DNA from: Cenococcum geophilum 1.58
Taxonomy: Eukaryota; Ascomycota; Dothideomycetes; Gloniales; Gloniaceae
Length of the DNA: 64,000 nt
NCBI GenBank assembly: GCA_001692895.1
Contig: KV748260.1
Coordinates: 310,001 to 374,000 of the forward strand
Direction of reading: 5' to 3'
In this document: one piece after another, positions 12,714 to 25,172 of the stretch
Position numbering within the stretch: position 1 is the stretch's first letter
Layout of the letters: the number at the start of each line of letters is the position of its first letter
The notes under the pieces: model-generated
What the model was told of the DNA's origin: nothing
What the model saw: the letters and a program-made list of their open reading frames with translations, nothing else
Database searches by the model: none
Made by a program: the position numbers and the translations under genes

Positions 12714-12860
12714 ACGTGGTTAACGGGGTTTTGACCGCTTCCCTAGTTATGACCGTTTGGAACTTTTGTTAGTTGTTTTCCACCAAATTAGCATTTCGGC
12801 TCACTTTGATTTTCCAAACGGTCATAACTAGGGGAGCGGTCACAACCCCGTTAGCCACGT
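12714..12860. mobile_element. MITE with about 49-bp terminal inverted repeats and TA duplication
   Basis: 147 bp flanked by TA at 12712-12713 and 12861-12862. The left arm (ACGTGGTTAACGGGGTTTTG...) and the reverse complement of the right arm (ACGTGGCTAACGGGGTTGTG...) match over about 49 bp with only a few mismatches. They leave a central spacer of about 50 bp. There is no ORF. The element could fold into a long hairpin. The TIR start resembles that of the 6801 element, which suggests one family. Confidence 0.75.
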
Positions 12861-13867
12861 TACCTGACGTATTTTATATTTTTTAATTTTTTTTAATTTT
12901 TATATAAAATTGTAATTTTAGTATTTAATAATAAGCCTTATTTTTATTTTATAAGAAAGTTATTAAGTTATAGCGTGCACGAGCCGGTTCTGTGCGAGCC
13001 GGTTCTGTGCACGAGCCGATCAAGACGCTTAACAATTTTAGGCTTAACTTGAAGGTGAACGTTGTTGCAACTCTCCACTTTGAGTTGAGGGACTGCCGTT
13101 GTGCCATGGCTTTGAACGCCACAATTACCCGCATCGACACTGAAACTGCACGTCATCCGTATGCTCCCAGCGTACAAGCATGCATGCTTATGCAGGGTAA
13201 GAGAAGGTGACACCGCTTAGTGCTTACTGGGGTACACATCACCCCTAAAATGTGATTGTTTCATAATCACAGCTCGAAGAGAGCTTGAGAAAACGTTGAC
13301 TTTGCATAGTTTTATGCGTTTGTCTGCGCTCTTGATTTCTTAGATTCTTACTGGAAACCTCCTGGCGTTAGTGGGCCCTTATAAGGTACTTCACTGATAA
13401 CTTGCATTGCATGTACGTTTCCTATACTTTGTATCAAAAACAGACGAAAAGTTGAATATAACTTGGGCGTCTTATTTGACTTGTCTTCTCCAATTTCTTT
13501 TCTTTTCGTCCGATTCTTGGCGCCGCCAAATCCTCTTTTCTTTTTAGATTATTTGAAGTAATCAAAAATATGACAATATGGAAGACCAGCAAAGAGTACA
13601 AGTAACACTACAAGTAGGTGTGCTTTCTGGTCCATATTTTACACTTCATTAATACACGGTCCGTTTGATTTCTTGCCCGGACCAGTTTATTCTTTCCCAA
13701 ATACGTGGTTCCACTTCTTCAAGATTCATCGCGTCACTGGCTTTTAGTTCCACTCCCGGCTATAGCTACGTTTCGACGACAGGTTTCTCAGGTGAGAAAC
13801 ACATTTCAACTCGGTGGGGACGCCTAGGTGACACTACAGAGGCATCGACCGAGCGCTGATCACGATC
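12861..13867. other. A/T-rich intergenic with a short tandem repeat
   Basis: About 12880-12965 is very A/T-rich. A 15-bp unit GAGCCGGTTCTGTGC is repeated directly twice at about 12980-13010, with a partial third copy. No gene is supported. Confidence 0.35.
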
Positions 13868-14135
13868 TGTCGGCCAAATATAGATCACTAATCGTCGTCA
13901 ACCAGATTAAGACTAGATCAGAAGTGTCTTAATGTGTATATATGTCCATTCTTCTTCGTAGATTAATCTACACACGAGTTCGTTCGACACGATCGTCGTC
14001 TCTATACCTAATTCGATCGTCTTAATTAAGGCTAGACTAGGGTTGCTTGTTGGCTGCCCACCTCGTGTATATATGGAGGCGCTACAGTCTCATTTTAATA
14101 CGACAGAGTTCTCATTCTGGATCTTCCATCCAACA
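13868..14135 (+). mobile_element. LTR-like remnant (solo LTR candidate)
   Basis: 268 bp that starts TGTCGGCC and ends CCATCCAACA. Its last 90 bp or so resemble the end of the copia LTR at 18015 (TATATA, then CTCATTTTAATACGACAGAG, then GATC.TCC.TCCAACA, against CCTCTTTAATAAACAGAG...GATCGTCCGTTCAACA). It lies in the same orientation. The flanking 5-mers (CGATC and GGAGG) do not match, so a clean solo LTR is not proven. It may be a diverged or truncated relative. Confidence 0.45.
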
Positions 14136-14237
14136 GGAGGCGCAAGGGTCCGGCTTCACTCGCCCCACGGGAACAGCAGACAACTCTGGAAACAATGACC
14201 GTATACTTTTCTCCACCCGCTTGGTAAACTTCCTACG

Positions 14238-16229
14238 CTATGTGATTCCTTGAGGCCTGCTGTCGTTATGGAAAGGCAACATAAATTTTCTTGCTGGTTG
14301 TGGAATGCTTATAGCAGGTGCTTCCACTCTCAGTCCGTGGACGAAATCTTTAAGAGATTGCCACGTAGATTGCCGGCCTGTTGCGGATTGTGATTGCGAC
14401 TGTGGCGTATTACGGAGTTGTTTTCTTGTCTCGGCGATTCTATATGTCACCCACGCTAGAAACAGCGTTACTGCTGTTAGTGGTAGAGTGACTTGAAGCC
14501 ATCTCTTCATTGCTGTCGGGGAGAATGAGCTGTCTCCATTGACTCTAACACTTTGTTTCTGGAACTTTACCACGTCTGTGCTAAAGAATGTCTGCATTAT
14601 CGATAACGAATGAGCCTAAGTAATCCGGTTGACAGAGGGAAAGATAAACACTACTTACGGATACAAATGTTGCCGGAAGATATACCAAGGTAACAATAGT
14701 GATGATACGCATCCCTATTGCTTCTTTCTCCAGGTTTAGATTCAGTTGTTCTGTCCTCTCCGCTGCTTGACCTTGTAGATGCTGTAAAACCTATCACAAT
14801 CTTAGTCAAAGCATCAAAAGCTTCATATCTCAACACTCACAAGTTCTTTTCGGTCTCTGATGATGTTTGCAAGAAGTTTTGCGCGAGAAATTTGCATTCT
14901 GAAATCGCTAATAATCTCGTCCAACTGGGCATTGAAAGAGGTTATATCGTCTGCATTGTTTTGCTTCAAAATGTCTGGAAAATCTTTGTTCTCTCTGAGA
15001 CTAAAGTAGAATCTCTGGAGAGCAGAGATGACATCTACATTAGCCTCCAAGACCATAATAGCCTCGCTGGTTTTATCCAGCCAATATTGTAGGTCTTGGA
15101 TATGATATGGCTTGTAATCCTTGTGGGCGTAACCAGGGCCACGAGGCCCATAAATGGCCATCGAACTCTAGTAAACTGTCAGAAATAAACGATTGAATGA
15201 ACGTGAAATGCTTACCTCTATATCAATGACGCTCTCCAGCCAGCGAATATACCATCGCCAACCTTCTGTTGACCAATGGGAGTACATCAAATGAGCAGCC
15301 AGACTAGATCTTAGGCAGTCCTCGACAGTATCAAATGTCTTATCTTCTGGTCGTCCATCTTTACCTGTCATTTCCTTGAAGCGTTCTTGTATATCGCGAC
15401 GTCCTTTCGTCACAATCCAGAGCAGAGTGCCGTAAACCACATCAAATTGATGATATACCGCCGCCTGACGAATGGACCACTCATCTAGTTTGGTATTTTC
15501 ATAACTTTTTCGTTTTAGCGTTACTCCCTTGAGAATATAACACAGCTGAAAGTGCCGGCCGCTTCGACCCAAATCCGGTATTGCAGGACCTCGTGGCGGA
15601 TCCTTCATTATTGTTTGTTCGCGAAAGCCACTGAATCGCAAATCCGTCGCATCACTTTGAGCTCCAAACACAAACATGAAGTCTAGATATGCTGGCATTA
15701 CCTGGTGGTATGTGAATAGCTCCGTCAAGCTGCTCCGTGTGATCTTCAGTCGATCACGGGAGTTTTCCGCATATATGTAACTGAACGAACTTAGACTTCA
15801 ATCTGCGTATGAATAGAATGATTCCTACATAAAGCGGCATTTCGGATCTCTTTTGTATGCGCTAACAGTCTTCTTTTCGAGACTGATCCATTTGGCTCCC
15901 AGCCATTGAGACAGCCTTTCTGGAGAATGAATATTCTCCTTTTCCATCTCTAGTGAGCGCTTAGCAATAAGCGCAAATCATGGAAAACTGAGAGGGTCAT
16001 TCGAACCTAATCCAGACGCAGTGTGTAGGTCTCGAATCGGTACCTCAAACCTTTCATAATCTTCCGGCTGCACGAGACAAAGGTCTGACTCGATGGCATC
16101 CAATCGATCTTTCAAGGGTTGGAGAGTCGAGCGATACGTATTTGTACCTTTAAGGATGGCGTTCAAGGGATATTCGCGGAAGATCATATAAGAACGTTGG
16201 AATTCATCTGGTAAAGTTATCTTCGCCAT
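14238..16229 (-). CDS. CorA-like membrane protein
   Basis: Six exons on the minus strand (16229-16044, 15959-15829, 15789-15216, 15167-14841, 14781-14659, 14591-14238) give a continuous frame of about 564 residues. The first two introns are the least certain: the donors are GTACCG and a 39-nt intron. The central part includes the family-like stretch RDRLKI, then LFTYHQVMPAYLDFMFVFG. Two helices near the C-terminus follow: MRIITIVTLVYLPATFVSTF (crossing a splice site) and WLQVTLPLTAVTLFLAWVTY. This is the CorA fold order, with a long helical stalk and then two membrane spans. The classical GMN selectivity motif after the first span is absent; the sequence there is STDVVKF. This matches the large fungal CorA-like family rather than true Mg2+ channels. 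Ion transport is therefore uncertain, and membrane location is likely. Confidence 0.8.
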
Positions 16230-16497
16230 GGTTCGCGTACGCTTCGCATGAATGATAATGAAGATAATGATTCACGGATCCGGATAACTCTAGAGATAAA
16301 CGGAAGCAGAGTATGAGAAGTTATGCCACAATAGTCAAATCAATTGGGGTGAAGGCCGTTTTAATGCAACGTCCGGTGAAGAGGCTCGTGCGCCTAGCTG
16401 ATCAGCCTTACTTCTCGAAGTCCGGTTGCCGAGACCTTTCATAGCAAAGACTGGGCGTTTAATATAACAACCTCAGCCACAAAGGCATTTTATTTTG

Positions 16498-16541
16498 AAT
16501 TCCTATAATTTCTATAATTCCTATAATTCCTATAATTCCAG
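16498..16541. repeat. TTCCTATAA microsatellite-like repeat
   Basis: Four to five tandem copies of a 9-10-bp unit (TTCCTATAAT), upstream of the CorA-like gene and downstream of the small gene at 16605. Confidence 0.7.
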
Positions 16542-16604
16542 GAGACAACTTCTAAATCCCCAGTCTCGAAAATCACGTAGATCTTAAAAATAATCATATG
16601 AGAC

Positions 16605-17120
16605 TCAACGCTCGTTACTCAGGTGAGACGGAGCGATTCCGCTGGTAATTCCCGTCTCTTCGTCTCTGTAAGGCACTCCTATCCTCCTTGCGACACGTAA
16701 GTCCAACGCCACAAGTATACCCCGCGACAACCGACTTACATCCGTCAATTTCTCTGGTACTTCAAACTGCCAACTGTCGCCGACCTGAAAGCTAAGCGTT
16801 AATCAATCGCTTAATCCAACAACCGCGTGACTTACCCGCGCCTCATTGAAATCAGTCCAACTTGGCCACTTTTGGAGCAAGTATTCCATGATTTTCTCCC
16901 AAGGAAAGTCTTCGTAAGCTGGATAACGATCTTGGACTCTTCCCGCAGTCGATGCTTCGCCAAATGGAATCGTATTTCTTCGCCTCGAGGCGCTTTCATC
17001 AACCAAGGTTGAATCGCCAGTATTAGTTCTCCTCCATGGGCGCATTTTCGAGTCGTAAATTGTGGAGCCTCGTTTGGGGCTTAGAATTTCGCCCAGATAA
17101 TTGTTTTCGACACGAGTCAA
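16605..17120 (-). CDS. Small protein with a conserved-looking C-terminal module, function unknown
   Basis: Two exons (17120-16836 and 16784-16605) joined by a canonical intron (GTAAGT...TTTCAG) give 154 residues. The central FPWEKIMEYLLQKWPSW...FNEAR, followed by VGDSWQFEVPEKLTDVSRLS, resembles a C-terminal module I have seen in uncharacterised ascomycete proteins. No enzyme motif is visible. The N-terminal third is Arg/Ser-rich and probably disordered. The real start could lie upstream through another exon. It sits on the edge of the transposon-rich island. Confidence 0.5.
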
Positions 17121-18014
17121 ACAAGGTGAAATGGCCCCTTACTTCTTAAGCCTGCCATGGGAAGCCTGAGATTTTATCTATGTGAGACTTAGGAATCAAT
17201 GCGAGCGTTGGGGTTGAAGAATCTCGTCGCCCTCTTTCGCCCTCTTTCTCTGGCTGGAGAAGGCAAACGTCTTGTGTAACAGGCAAACGATGGCTGACCA
17301 GTCAGACGGTGTGTGATTGGTTGGATGATTCTCAAAAGTCGGGATGCGAGGCCTTCTCATGCTACCAATATGAGCCTGCAAGTAGTGAGGCAAAACGTGT
17401 CAAAGGTCACCTTTGACCAACACATGATGCATGTGTTGTTAAACCAGGCATCAGACTGCCCTGTAGAAACTGCTCCTCAGATGCATAGCATCCTTGCAGC
17501 CGGGCGCATGAACTTCAGTTCCCACGGCGCTACAAACCCGGAAAACGGGGGTTGCACGCTTCGGGCCTCGCCCCGGTCCGTCGTTTCAGCCTCGTTCATC
17601 AGCCGCACTTCAACCCTTAGCGAAATTTCAGCTTTCTGCCTTGTGAATAATGTGTCCTCAGCCTTGCCTACCGGACTCCGCCCATTCCACTACATAGAGG
17701 CCTCACTTATGCAATACCTCTGCCCCATAAGCGGATTATAAATTACTACCTTACGAATTAACACACTTGTTCCCGCTTGCGGAATTCCAATTGGAAAGGA
17801 CGCATTGCCAGTCTAATGTTATGTACATACTGATTGGATGGGCGGGTGCAATAAATGGTAGCGTATACGATCGAGAATAAATTGCAGTTTCTTTGAGGGC
17901 TGGTGAAGGGTTCTGATTGTTTCGATATTCTATAAAGGACGTAGATCAAATAACCACTAAACCAGAAGGATTGTTTAATAGCTTAAGTAACTTTTCCGTC
18001 TGTCCTAGCATAGC
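17121..18014. other. Intergenic up to the transposon nest
   Basis: A 142-codon plus-strand open frame (17313-17741) has no domain and no codon pattern I trust. Positions 17983-18014 matter: read on the minus strand they contain the eight codons and stop that would end the ORF cut off at 35257 if the copia element were absent. 18010-18014 (ATAGC) is the left target-site duplication. Confidence 0.4.
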
Positions 18015-18274
18015 TGTCGACCTGAATCGAAGTTCCTTACTACCATCGTAATACTGTCTGACGACCTAGATCGTCTATACGAACTATGTCTCAGTTGTCT
18101 TGTATCTTAAGCTCGTATGTCTTATCAAACGTCTCATTACCTGTTTCTCTTAACTATGACCTACTACATGACGACGTCGTCGTCATTATATTTGGACCTA
18201 CCTGATGTATATAAGAGAGCTTCTAGAGCCCTCTTTAATAAACAGAGTTCTTATTCCTGATCGTCCGTTCAACA
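18015..18274 (+). repeat. 5' LTR of the copia element
   Basis: Starts TG, ends CA, 260 bp. It contains a TATATAAGAG promoter-like box near 18208. It differs from the 3' LTR at about seven transitions. Confidence 0.95.
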
Positions 18275-18559
18275 GTTATAAGCCCGGGCCGTCTACTGCA
18301 TCATCTTTAATTCCAAAGCCTTTATTCCCATTAATTTTAATTATTATCTTAATTATAGACAACTACCCATAATAACTTCTTAATAAGAAACCCCTCCCGT
18401 TATTATATTATCCGTTATCCTTATAAGCCTAAATAATTAGGACGAATAGATTAAGGTTATTAAGTTAAAAGTAAATAATAATTGTCTCTGGAAGTATATT
18501 AACCTATTAACACCTAAGACCGATCTGCTATAGCTTAAAGAACCTATTTATGCCTTACC

Positions 18560-19705
18560 CAAGGATACTAATAGCTAGGGGAAGACGAAGCTCGCGGACC
18601 TAGATAAGGAGAAGAAGGAGGAGCTCTATACGCTTAAAGCCGACTATAGGGATAATATAAAGCTATATAGAAAACAGCTGTTAGCTCTTAATACGTTGCG
18701 CAGCTACATCCTAAGCTCTATCTCACGTACCTACCTTATCTACACGTTTAAATGCACCACTACCTATAACGTTTTAGTATCTCTTAAGAAGATAATTACT
18801 CTAACTAACTACGCCTAAAAGCTTTAAATAGCCACTTAATATATAAGGCTTAAGAAGGCGCCTTAGAACTAGAACTTTAAGATCTGGTTATAAAAGTAGG
18901 AGAAGGTATACACTAAGTGCAAGAAGTAAGCTCTACCTAAGGTAGATAGTAATTGTTTAGTAAAAAACTTCGTATATATAGTTAAATCTATTATACTAAG
19001 CTAGTTAGAATATTAAAAGAACGAGCTTAATAAGCGTAAGTGGGAGAAGAAGACGCTTTCTACCTTTTTTAAACTAGTTAAAATATACCAAAACCACCGT
19101 CATACAGACCTCGCCTAAAAGGGCAAAACCCTACAAGGAGGATCATTTGGAGTCACCTTTAAAGACAAGTTACTGAATTTAAAGCCTAAATTAAAGCCTT
19201 AATCGTTAGTAGATAAGTAGAAGAAGGAAAGGCAACCGCCGCTAGAGTGCCTATATGGAAAACGTTATTACTTTAATAAGTGCTAGTACATTATAGAGTT
19301 AATTCCTTACCTATTATAGTTTAAACCAAGTAACGAAATTTAGAAGAAGGTAGATAAGAAGATCGCTAATATAACGCCTAAAATTAAGGCTTATATTAAG
19401 CAAATTAAAAAGGATAATTAAGCTAATAAAAAGGACGATTAAGCCAATAAAAAGCTAAAGAAAGGCAGTAATTAGAGCTTATAAGGGCCTACCAGAAACT
19501 TTACAGTTTATTATATAGGATCTAATAATATAGCTTCTAATTACAAGCTTTGCGATAGTGTAATTCTTAACTTAAGAACCAGCCTATACGTCTTTAATAA
19601 TAGAGCTAGGTTTATTAGTAATATTAAGCCTATATTAGAACGCGTTTATATAGGCTCATATATAAAAGAAATCATAGGCTATAATATAGCTGTAGTTATA
19701 ATTAA
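18560..19705 (+). pseudogene. Copia gag region, RIP-degraded
   Basis: A/T-rich remnant with many stops. A CLYGKRYYFNKC-like sequence at about 19246-19283 is the probable nucleocapsid zinc knuckle. The region is cut off at 19705 by the gypsy insertion and continues at 29193. Confidence 0.65.
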
Positions 19706-19897
19706 TGTCACGGAACCCCACCGCAGGGGCCTCCATAGGAGAGCCCCGTGCTCTTACGTACACCTTACGTACAGCTTATATTAGCTACGCGTAGGTATAT
19801 CACCTCCTTACGCCCTTAACCCTTACAATCAATCGCGTAACGTCTTATAGACTCCTCGAATACATACGTCTTATAGCCACTGCCCCGTCCCATAACA
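19706..19897 (+). repeat. 5' LTR of the gypsy element
   Basis: 192 bp, TG...CA, with an ATTAA target duplication on its left. It is more A/T-rich than its partner at 29001 over the middle part. Confidence 0.93.
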
Positions 19898-22559
19898 TTA
19901 CGTTGCACCTTTTTACTACTAACACCCAGCCTATAACTAATTCTACGTCTTTATAATACTACAGGCGCTGCCAAAAACAGCATACCTATAAGTTACCTTA
20001 CTTTATACTTTTAAGGAACCTATAATAGTAAGACAATATTCCTTATTAGCCACTATATTAAACCTAAAGAATAATCTAATACCTATACTTAACCTACAAC
20101 GCTAATTAATCCTAGAAAATTTTAATTTATTAACCCTAGCCTTAACCCCTAAGGAGATGGACACTAATAATATCTTATCTTTTATTAACTATATAACTAC
20201 GGATAAGTAAGTAAAAGGGCTATTACCCATTAAAATTAAAATATAAAACGCTAAGACGTTTGCAAAAATAGTAGTATAAAAACCTAATAAATACTACTAC
20301 CTTTTACAGAACTACCACCTAAAGCTTATATAAGCTAAGATATATACTGCCTAAGATTATAATATTATCTAAGACCTATAAGCTTATAAGGCGCTTGCTA
20401 ATAATACGCGTTAAGAAACTAAAGACAACCTCCGCGTATCTAAACGCGACGTCTAATAGTTAAAGAAGGCTAAGATTGCACTTATTACTACGGTTACTAA
20501 AAGAGAAGGCATAATTAAATACCTATAATCTTAGCTTAATAAGCACATTTATAATAACGCTAAACACCTCTCTACTATATATAACGCCACTTAAGTCTCT
20601 ACGCCTTTAGCAACTTTACCTACTTAATACTTAACGGAGGGTCAGCGCCGAGCAGCCTTACCTAACAGAAACCCCTACTAAAGCAATAATAAAAGCTATA
20701 ATAACTAAACCTAAGCTACTACCGTAGGGTCTAATATACGTTACTTTAATCCCCTAGTTTTTTAGGGAGACCGCAAAGAATATAGCTACTAGAAGATATA
20801 AATCCGCGAGAAATTAACTTAGAGTGCCTACCTTTTTCCTATAGAAGATATTAAGATTAGCTACATTATTAGGCAAATAAAGGGTACACTATTTAATAGA
20901 CTCTTCGCCCAATAGGAGACTAATAGCCCCTAGAAGTGGCAGTTTTACTAAAAAATCCTTAATAATCTTAACCTAATATACCGCGACTATAACCTACTAG
21001 CCACTAACTAAGCTAAACTACGTGCCCTAAAGATAAGCCCTACTAAATTATTTAATAAGTTCTATATTAAATTCTAGGAATATACTAAAGCCCTTACCTA
21101 AGATAATACTAAAGACCAGGAAGATCTCCTTAAAAAAGTTACTTATCGCCTTAGTTACGCAGCCGCCAGCCACAACTATAATAATATTTATAATATAGTA
21201 GCAGCTATACAGAAGATTAAATAACAACTAAATTAAATCGCTACTATAAACCCTTACCCAAAGACCTCCCTATAGAAGCCCTCCGGACCTACTAAACCAC
21301 CAACGCCTATTACCCTAAACAACACTACTAGTCCTAATATTGACCTTTTTATACTAACCTTCTCGCAGAAGCTACTAGACGAAGAATATAAGCTACTTTA
21401 GAAGCTAAAGCGTTACTATAGATATTGTTAAAAAGGCTATTATAGCTATAGCCTAAACTACCTAATAGCTAGGTTTAGTAGCTACCGCTTAATACCTAAC
21501 CTAGTACCTTAAACACTAAATATATCGCTACGTGCTACTACCGTATAAGACAAAAATATAGTAATAGCGGTAGAGTCGGATACGGAAATAGAAAACGCCA
21601 AGTCCTAGCCCTAAGTTATAGGTTAGGACGCCCTAATAATAAGGGGATCTATATATCGGCCTACTTAATAGATAACTTAGTAAAGATAAATAGACGGAAA
21701 TAGATAGTTTTACCTGTAATAGGAACTACTACTAAAAAATAATATAAAAGCCGTTCTATAATTAATTGCAGAGCTACTAATAAATTTATAAATACCTAAT
21801 TTGTACATACTTATAACCTACCTACTTTACCCCTTACTAAAGCCCGCGCCCTATAATTTACTAATAGTAGTTATACCGCATAGAAGATTACCTATATAGT
21901 ATAACTCTACCTAGATATAAATAGGCACTAGGAAAAACTCTAAGCCTATATTATACCACTTACTAACTACCCTATTATCCTTAAAATAAACTAGCTTAAA
22001 TAACACAACCCTACTATTAACTAGAAAAAGAGAGAAGTAATCTTTAACTCTAAATATTATAAAGAGACCTGCCTAGAATATAGCCTAGCCGCCTCTATTT
22101 ACTCCCTAGGATACTAACTTAAGGAACCCCTTATTACCCTACCTACAACCAACTGCCACTATATAAGTGCTGCGGCCTTCTACTACATAGCATATAGAAA
22201 AGGCTAGACCGTTACTATAGCCTCCTAATTATAACTATATAAGCTTAATAAAGAATAGAACTACATCCTCTATAGTAATAGGATAGATATAGTTAACCTC
22301 CTAAAAAACAATGCCCCCGTAGAACTCTACGGACTTTTACCTTTAGACTTTAAGAAGTTTATAAAGCTTAAAAAAGGACTTACTAACAAGGAACTCCGTA
22401 AGCTTTTCCCTAAAAGGTACTATAACTTTATTAATATATGCTTACAAAAGAGCGTAAATATACTCCCCCTATATTAACCTAATAACTATACCATTAATAT
22501 TAAATAAGGAAAAACGCTACCCTATAAAAGACCCTACCTAATATTAAAAGACAAACTTC

Positions 22560-23010
22560 TAGTTATCAAAAAGTATATCAACAAACACCTTAATAAAGGG
22601 TTTATTCGCCCCAGCATATCCCTAGTAGCTACCCCTATCCTCCTTACTAAGAAGCTAAAAAGAGGTATTTAATTCTACATTAACTATAGAGGACTTAACG
22701 CTATTATAATTAAGAACTAATACCCTATACCGCTTATATATAAGACTCTTAAGCGGCTTAGCCAAGCCAAAATCTATACTAAGCTCAATATTATCACCGC
22801 CTTTAACCGCCTCTAAATACGAGAAGGTGACGAATAGAAAACCGCATTCGCATCGCGCTTTAGCCAATTTAAATATACCGTTATGCCCTTTAGCGTATAT
22901 AACGGCCTAGGCAGCTTCTAAAGCTATATTAATAACGCCTTATAGGACTACCTTAACGACTTCTGCTCTGCGTACCTAGACAATATACTTATTTATAATA
23001 ATAACCCTTT
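22560..23010 (+). pseudogene. Gypsy reverse transcriptase remnant
   Basis: Conceptual translation shows the Ty3 RT blocks in order with stops at former Arg/Gln/Trp codons. The catalytic YLDD has become YLDN. It is not functional. Confidence 0.85.
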
Positions 23011-24049
23011 TAAGCATACTAAGCACGCAGGACTTTTATATTGATTTAAAGAAGTGCGAATTCTTAGTTATAGAAGTAAAATACCTTAAACTAATTATTA
23101 CTACTAAAGTGCCATATGGACCCTAAGAAGGTACGCATAATTACTAAATAGTAAACCCCTAACTGCATTAAAGACGTATAAGCTTTCCTTAGTTTCGCTA
23201 CTTCTATTAAAAATTATTATATAAACTTCTCAGGTGTTTATAGCACTTTATAGCAATAATACGAACAAAGGACCTTTCTATAAAAGGAAGAAAAATATAT
23301 TTACGTTTTATCTAGACGCCTAAATGCAAAGAAGGGCGTTCATAAGACCTTAAAGGATACTTTTACTAAGCATTTATTCTAGCTCACTTATACCAGGATA
23401 ATAACTTTATCTTAAGACTAACTTCTTAAACTACGTTAATATAAGGCGTCCTCTCTTAAATAGGTAATTAACGGTCTCCTCTACCTAGTGTATATTCTTA
23501 TTTATCTAAAGCTTATTACTATAAAATATTAACTATTAAGATCTATAATAAGGATCTTCTTGCGGATTATATATAAGCGTTTTAGAGATTCTAACTAAGA
23601 CTCTCTCCTTTAGCAGAAACCTAACTAGCCAACTAAAGTCCTTACGGTATTATTGTAACCTTAAAGTACTTTTATAACTATAAAATAGCTAAACTAACGC
23701 TAAAGGTATACTGGAACGATTTTCTCTCTAGTTTTAACTTTAAATAATATATATAGGCTAGAAGTATAAGGTACTAAGCCTAATAGCCTTAATACGCCGC
23801 TTATAAGACTTCCTTAGTCTAAAAATAACCCCTATAAACCAGTTCTAACAATAAACACAATACCTAAAAGCACGGAATTTAGCCCTAGGTATGCTACCAT
23901 AATATAATAGAGCTAACTATTCCTTAGCTCCTCCACAACCATAGAAACTAAAATTACCTCCTAAAATTAATAAGCTTCATCGGGAAAATATTCGCAGGAT
24001 GAGATTCAGTAGACTTTGGTTTTCGCGTTTCGCGTAATATAACATGCAA

Positions 24050-24295
24050 TTTGACCAACTCGATACGCAATTAACCAACTTAAACAACATCTAAAACGTC
24101 AGAATAACACGCAGTTGACCAACTTAACAACTTTAAAAGTTAAATAACACGTAGTTAACCTACTTAATAGCTAACTGCATGTTCCTTAACACGCAATTAC
24201 CTACTTAACCTATTAAAAGTTAAATAAACACCGCAGTTAACCTACTTAACAACTTTAAAAAGCTAACTGTATATTCCTTGACATGCAATTAAGGT
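24050..24295. repeat. Degenerate repeats of a GCAGTTGACCAACTTAAC-type unit
   Basis: Several diverged copies of AC(A)CGCAGTTgACCaACTTAAcaAC spaced 40-60 bp apart, partly C-to-T eroded. They lead into the G+C-rich minisatellite that follows. Confidence 0.5.
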
Positions 24296-24358
24296 AAAGT
24301 TATATGCGTAATTACGCAAATGAATTTTTACACAGTTTTTTACTTAGAGGACTCTGCA

Positions 24359-25172
24359 TAAGGCTCTACACAAGGCTCTACACGAAGCTCTACACGAAAG
24401 CTCTACACGAAGCTCTACACGAAGCTCTACACGAAGCTCTACACGAAGCTCTACACGAAGCTCTACCACGAAGCTCTACACGAAGCTCTACACGAAGCTC
24501 TTACGTACAGAGGCTCTGCACGAGGCTCTGCGCGAAGCTCTGCGTACGGAGGCTCTGCACGAAGCTCTGCACTAAGCTCTACATGAAGCTCTACGTACAG
24601 AGGCTCTGCACGAGGCTCTGCGCGAAGCTCTGCCTACGGAGGCTCTGCACGAGGCTCTGCGCGAAGCTCTGCGTACGGAGGCTCTGCACGAAGCTCTGCA
24701 CGAAGCTCTACACGAAGCTCTACGTACAGAGGCTCTGCACGAGGCTCTGCGCGAAGCTCTGCCTACGGAGGCTCTGCACGAGGCTCTGCGCGAAGCTCTG
24801 CGTACGGAGGCTCTGCACGAAGCTCTGCACGAAGCTCTACACGAAGCTCTACGTACAGAGGCTCTGCACGAGGCTCTGCGCGAAGCTCTGCCTACGGAGG
24901 CTCTGCACGAGGCTCTGCGCGAAGCTCTGCGTACGGAGGCTCTGCACGAAGCTCTACGTAGAGCTCTGCACAAGGCTCTGCGCGAGGCTCTGCGTACGGA
25001 GGCTCTGCACGAAGCTCTGCACAAAGCTCTGCACGAAGCTCTACGTACAGAGGCTCTGCACGAGGCTCTACGCGAGGCTCTGCGTACGGAGGCTCTGCAC
25101 GAAGCTCTGCACGAAGCTCTGCACGAGGCTCTGCGCGAAGCTCTGCGTACGGAGGCTCTACACGAAGCTCTG
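24359..25172. repeat. Minisatellite A: 12-bp unit with a 129-bp higher-order repeat
   Basis: The basic unit is CTCTGCACGAAG with variants (CTCTACACGAAG, CTCTGCGTACGGAGG). The block boundary CGTACAG recurs at 24594, 24723 and 24852, exactly 129 bp apart, which defines a higher-order repeat of 43 codons. Because unit lengths are multiples of three, both strands are open for long stretches (plus 24304-25200, minus 24572-25186). The putative products ([15 protein letters not shown] or RASCRAS-type) look like translation of a repeat, not a protein family. It is G+C-rich and CpG-rich inside RIP-type DNA. Confidence 0.9.

Noticed and set aside
12986-13210. Short ORFs on both strands near the GAGCCGGTTCTGTGC repeat
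   Set aside because: Too short, no domain, flanked by A/T-rich spacer and a MITE.
17313-17741. 142-codon plus-strand ORF
   Set aside because: No domain, no family resemblance, composition like promoter or spacer DNA.
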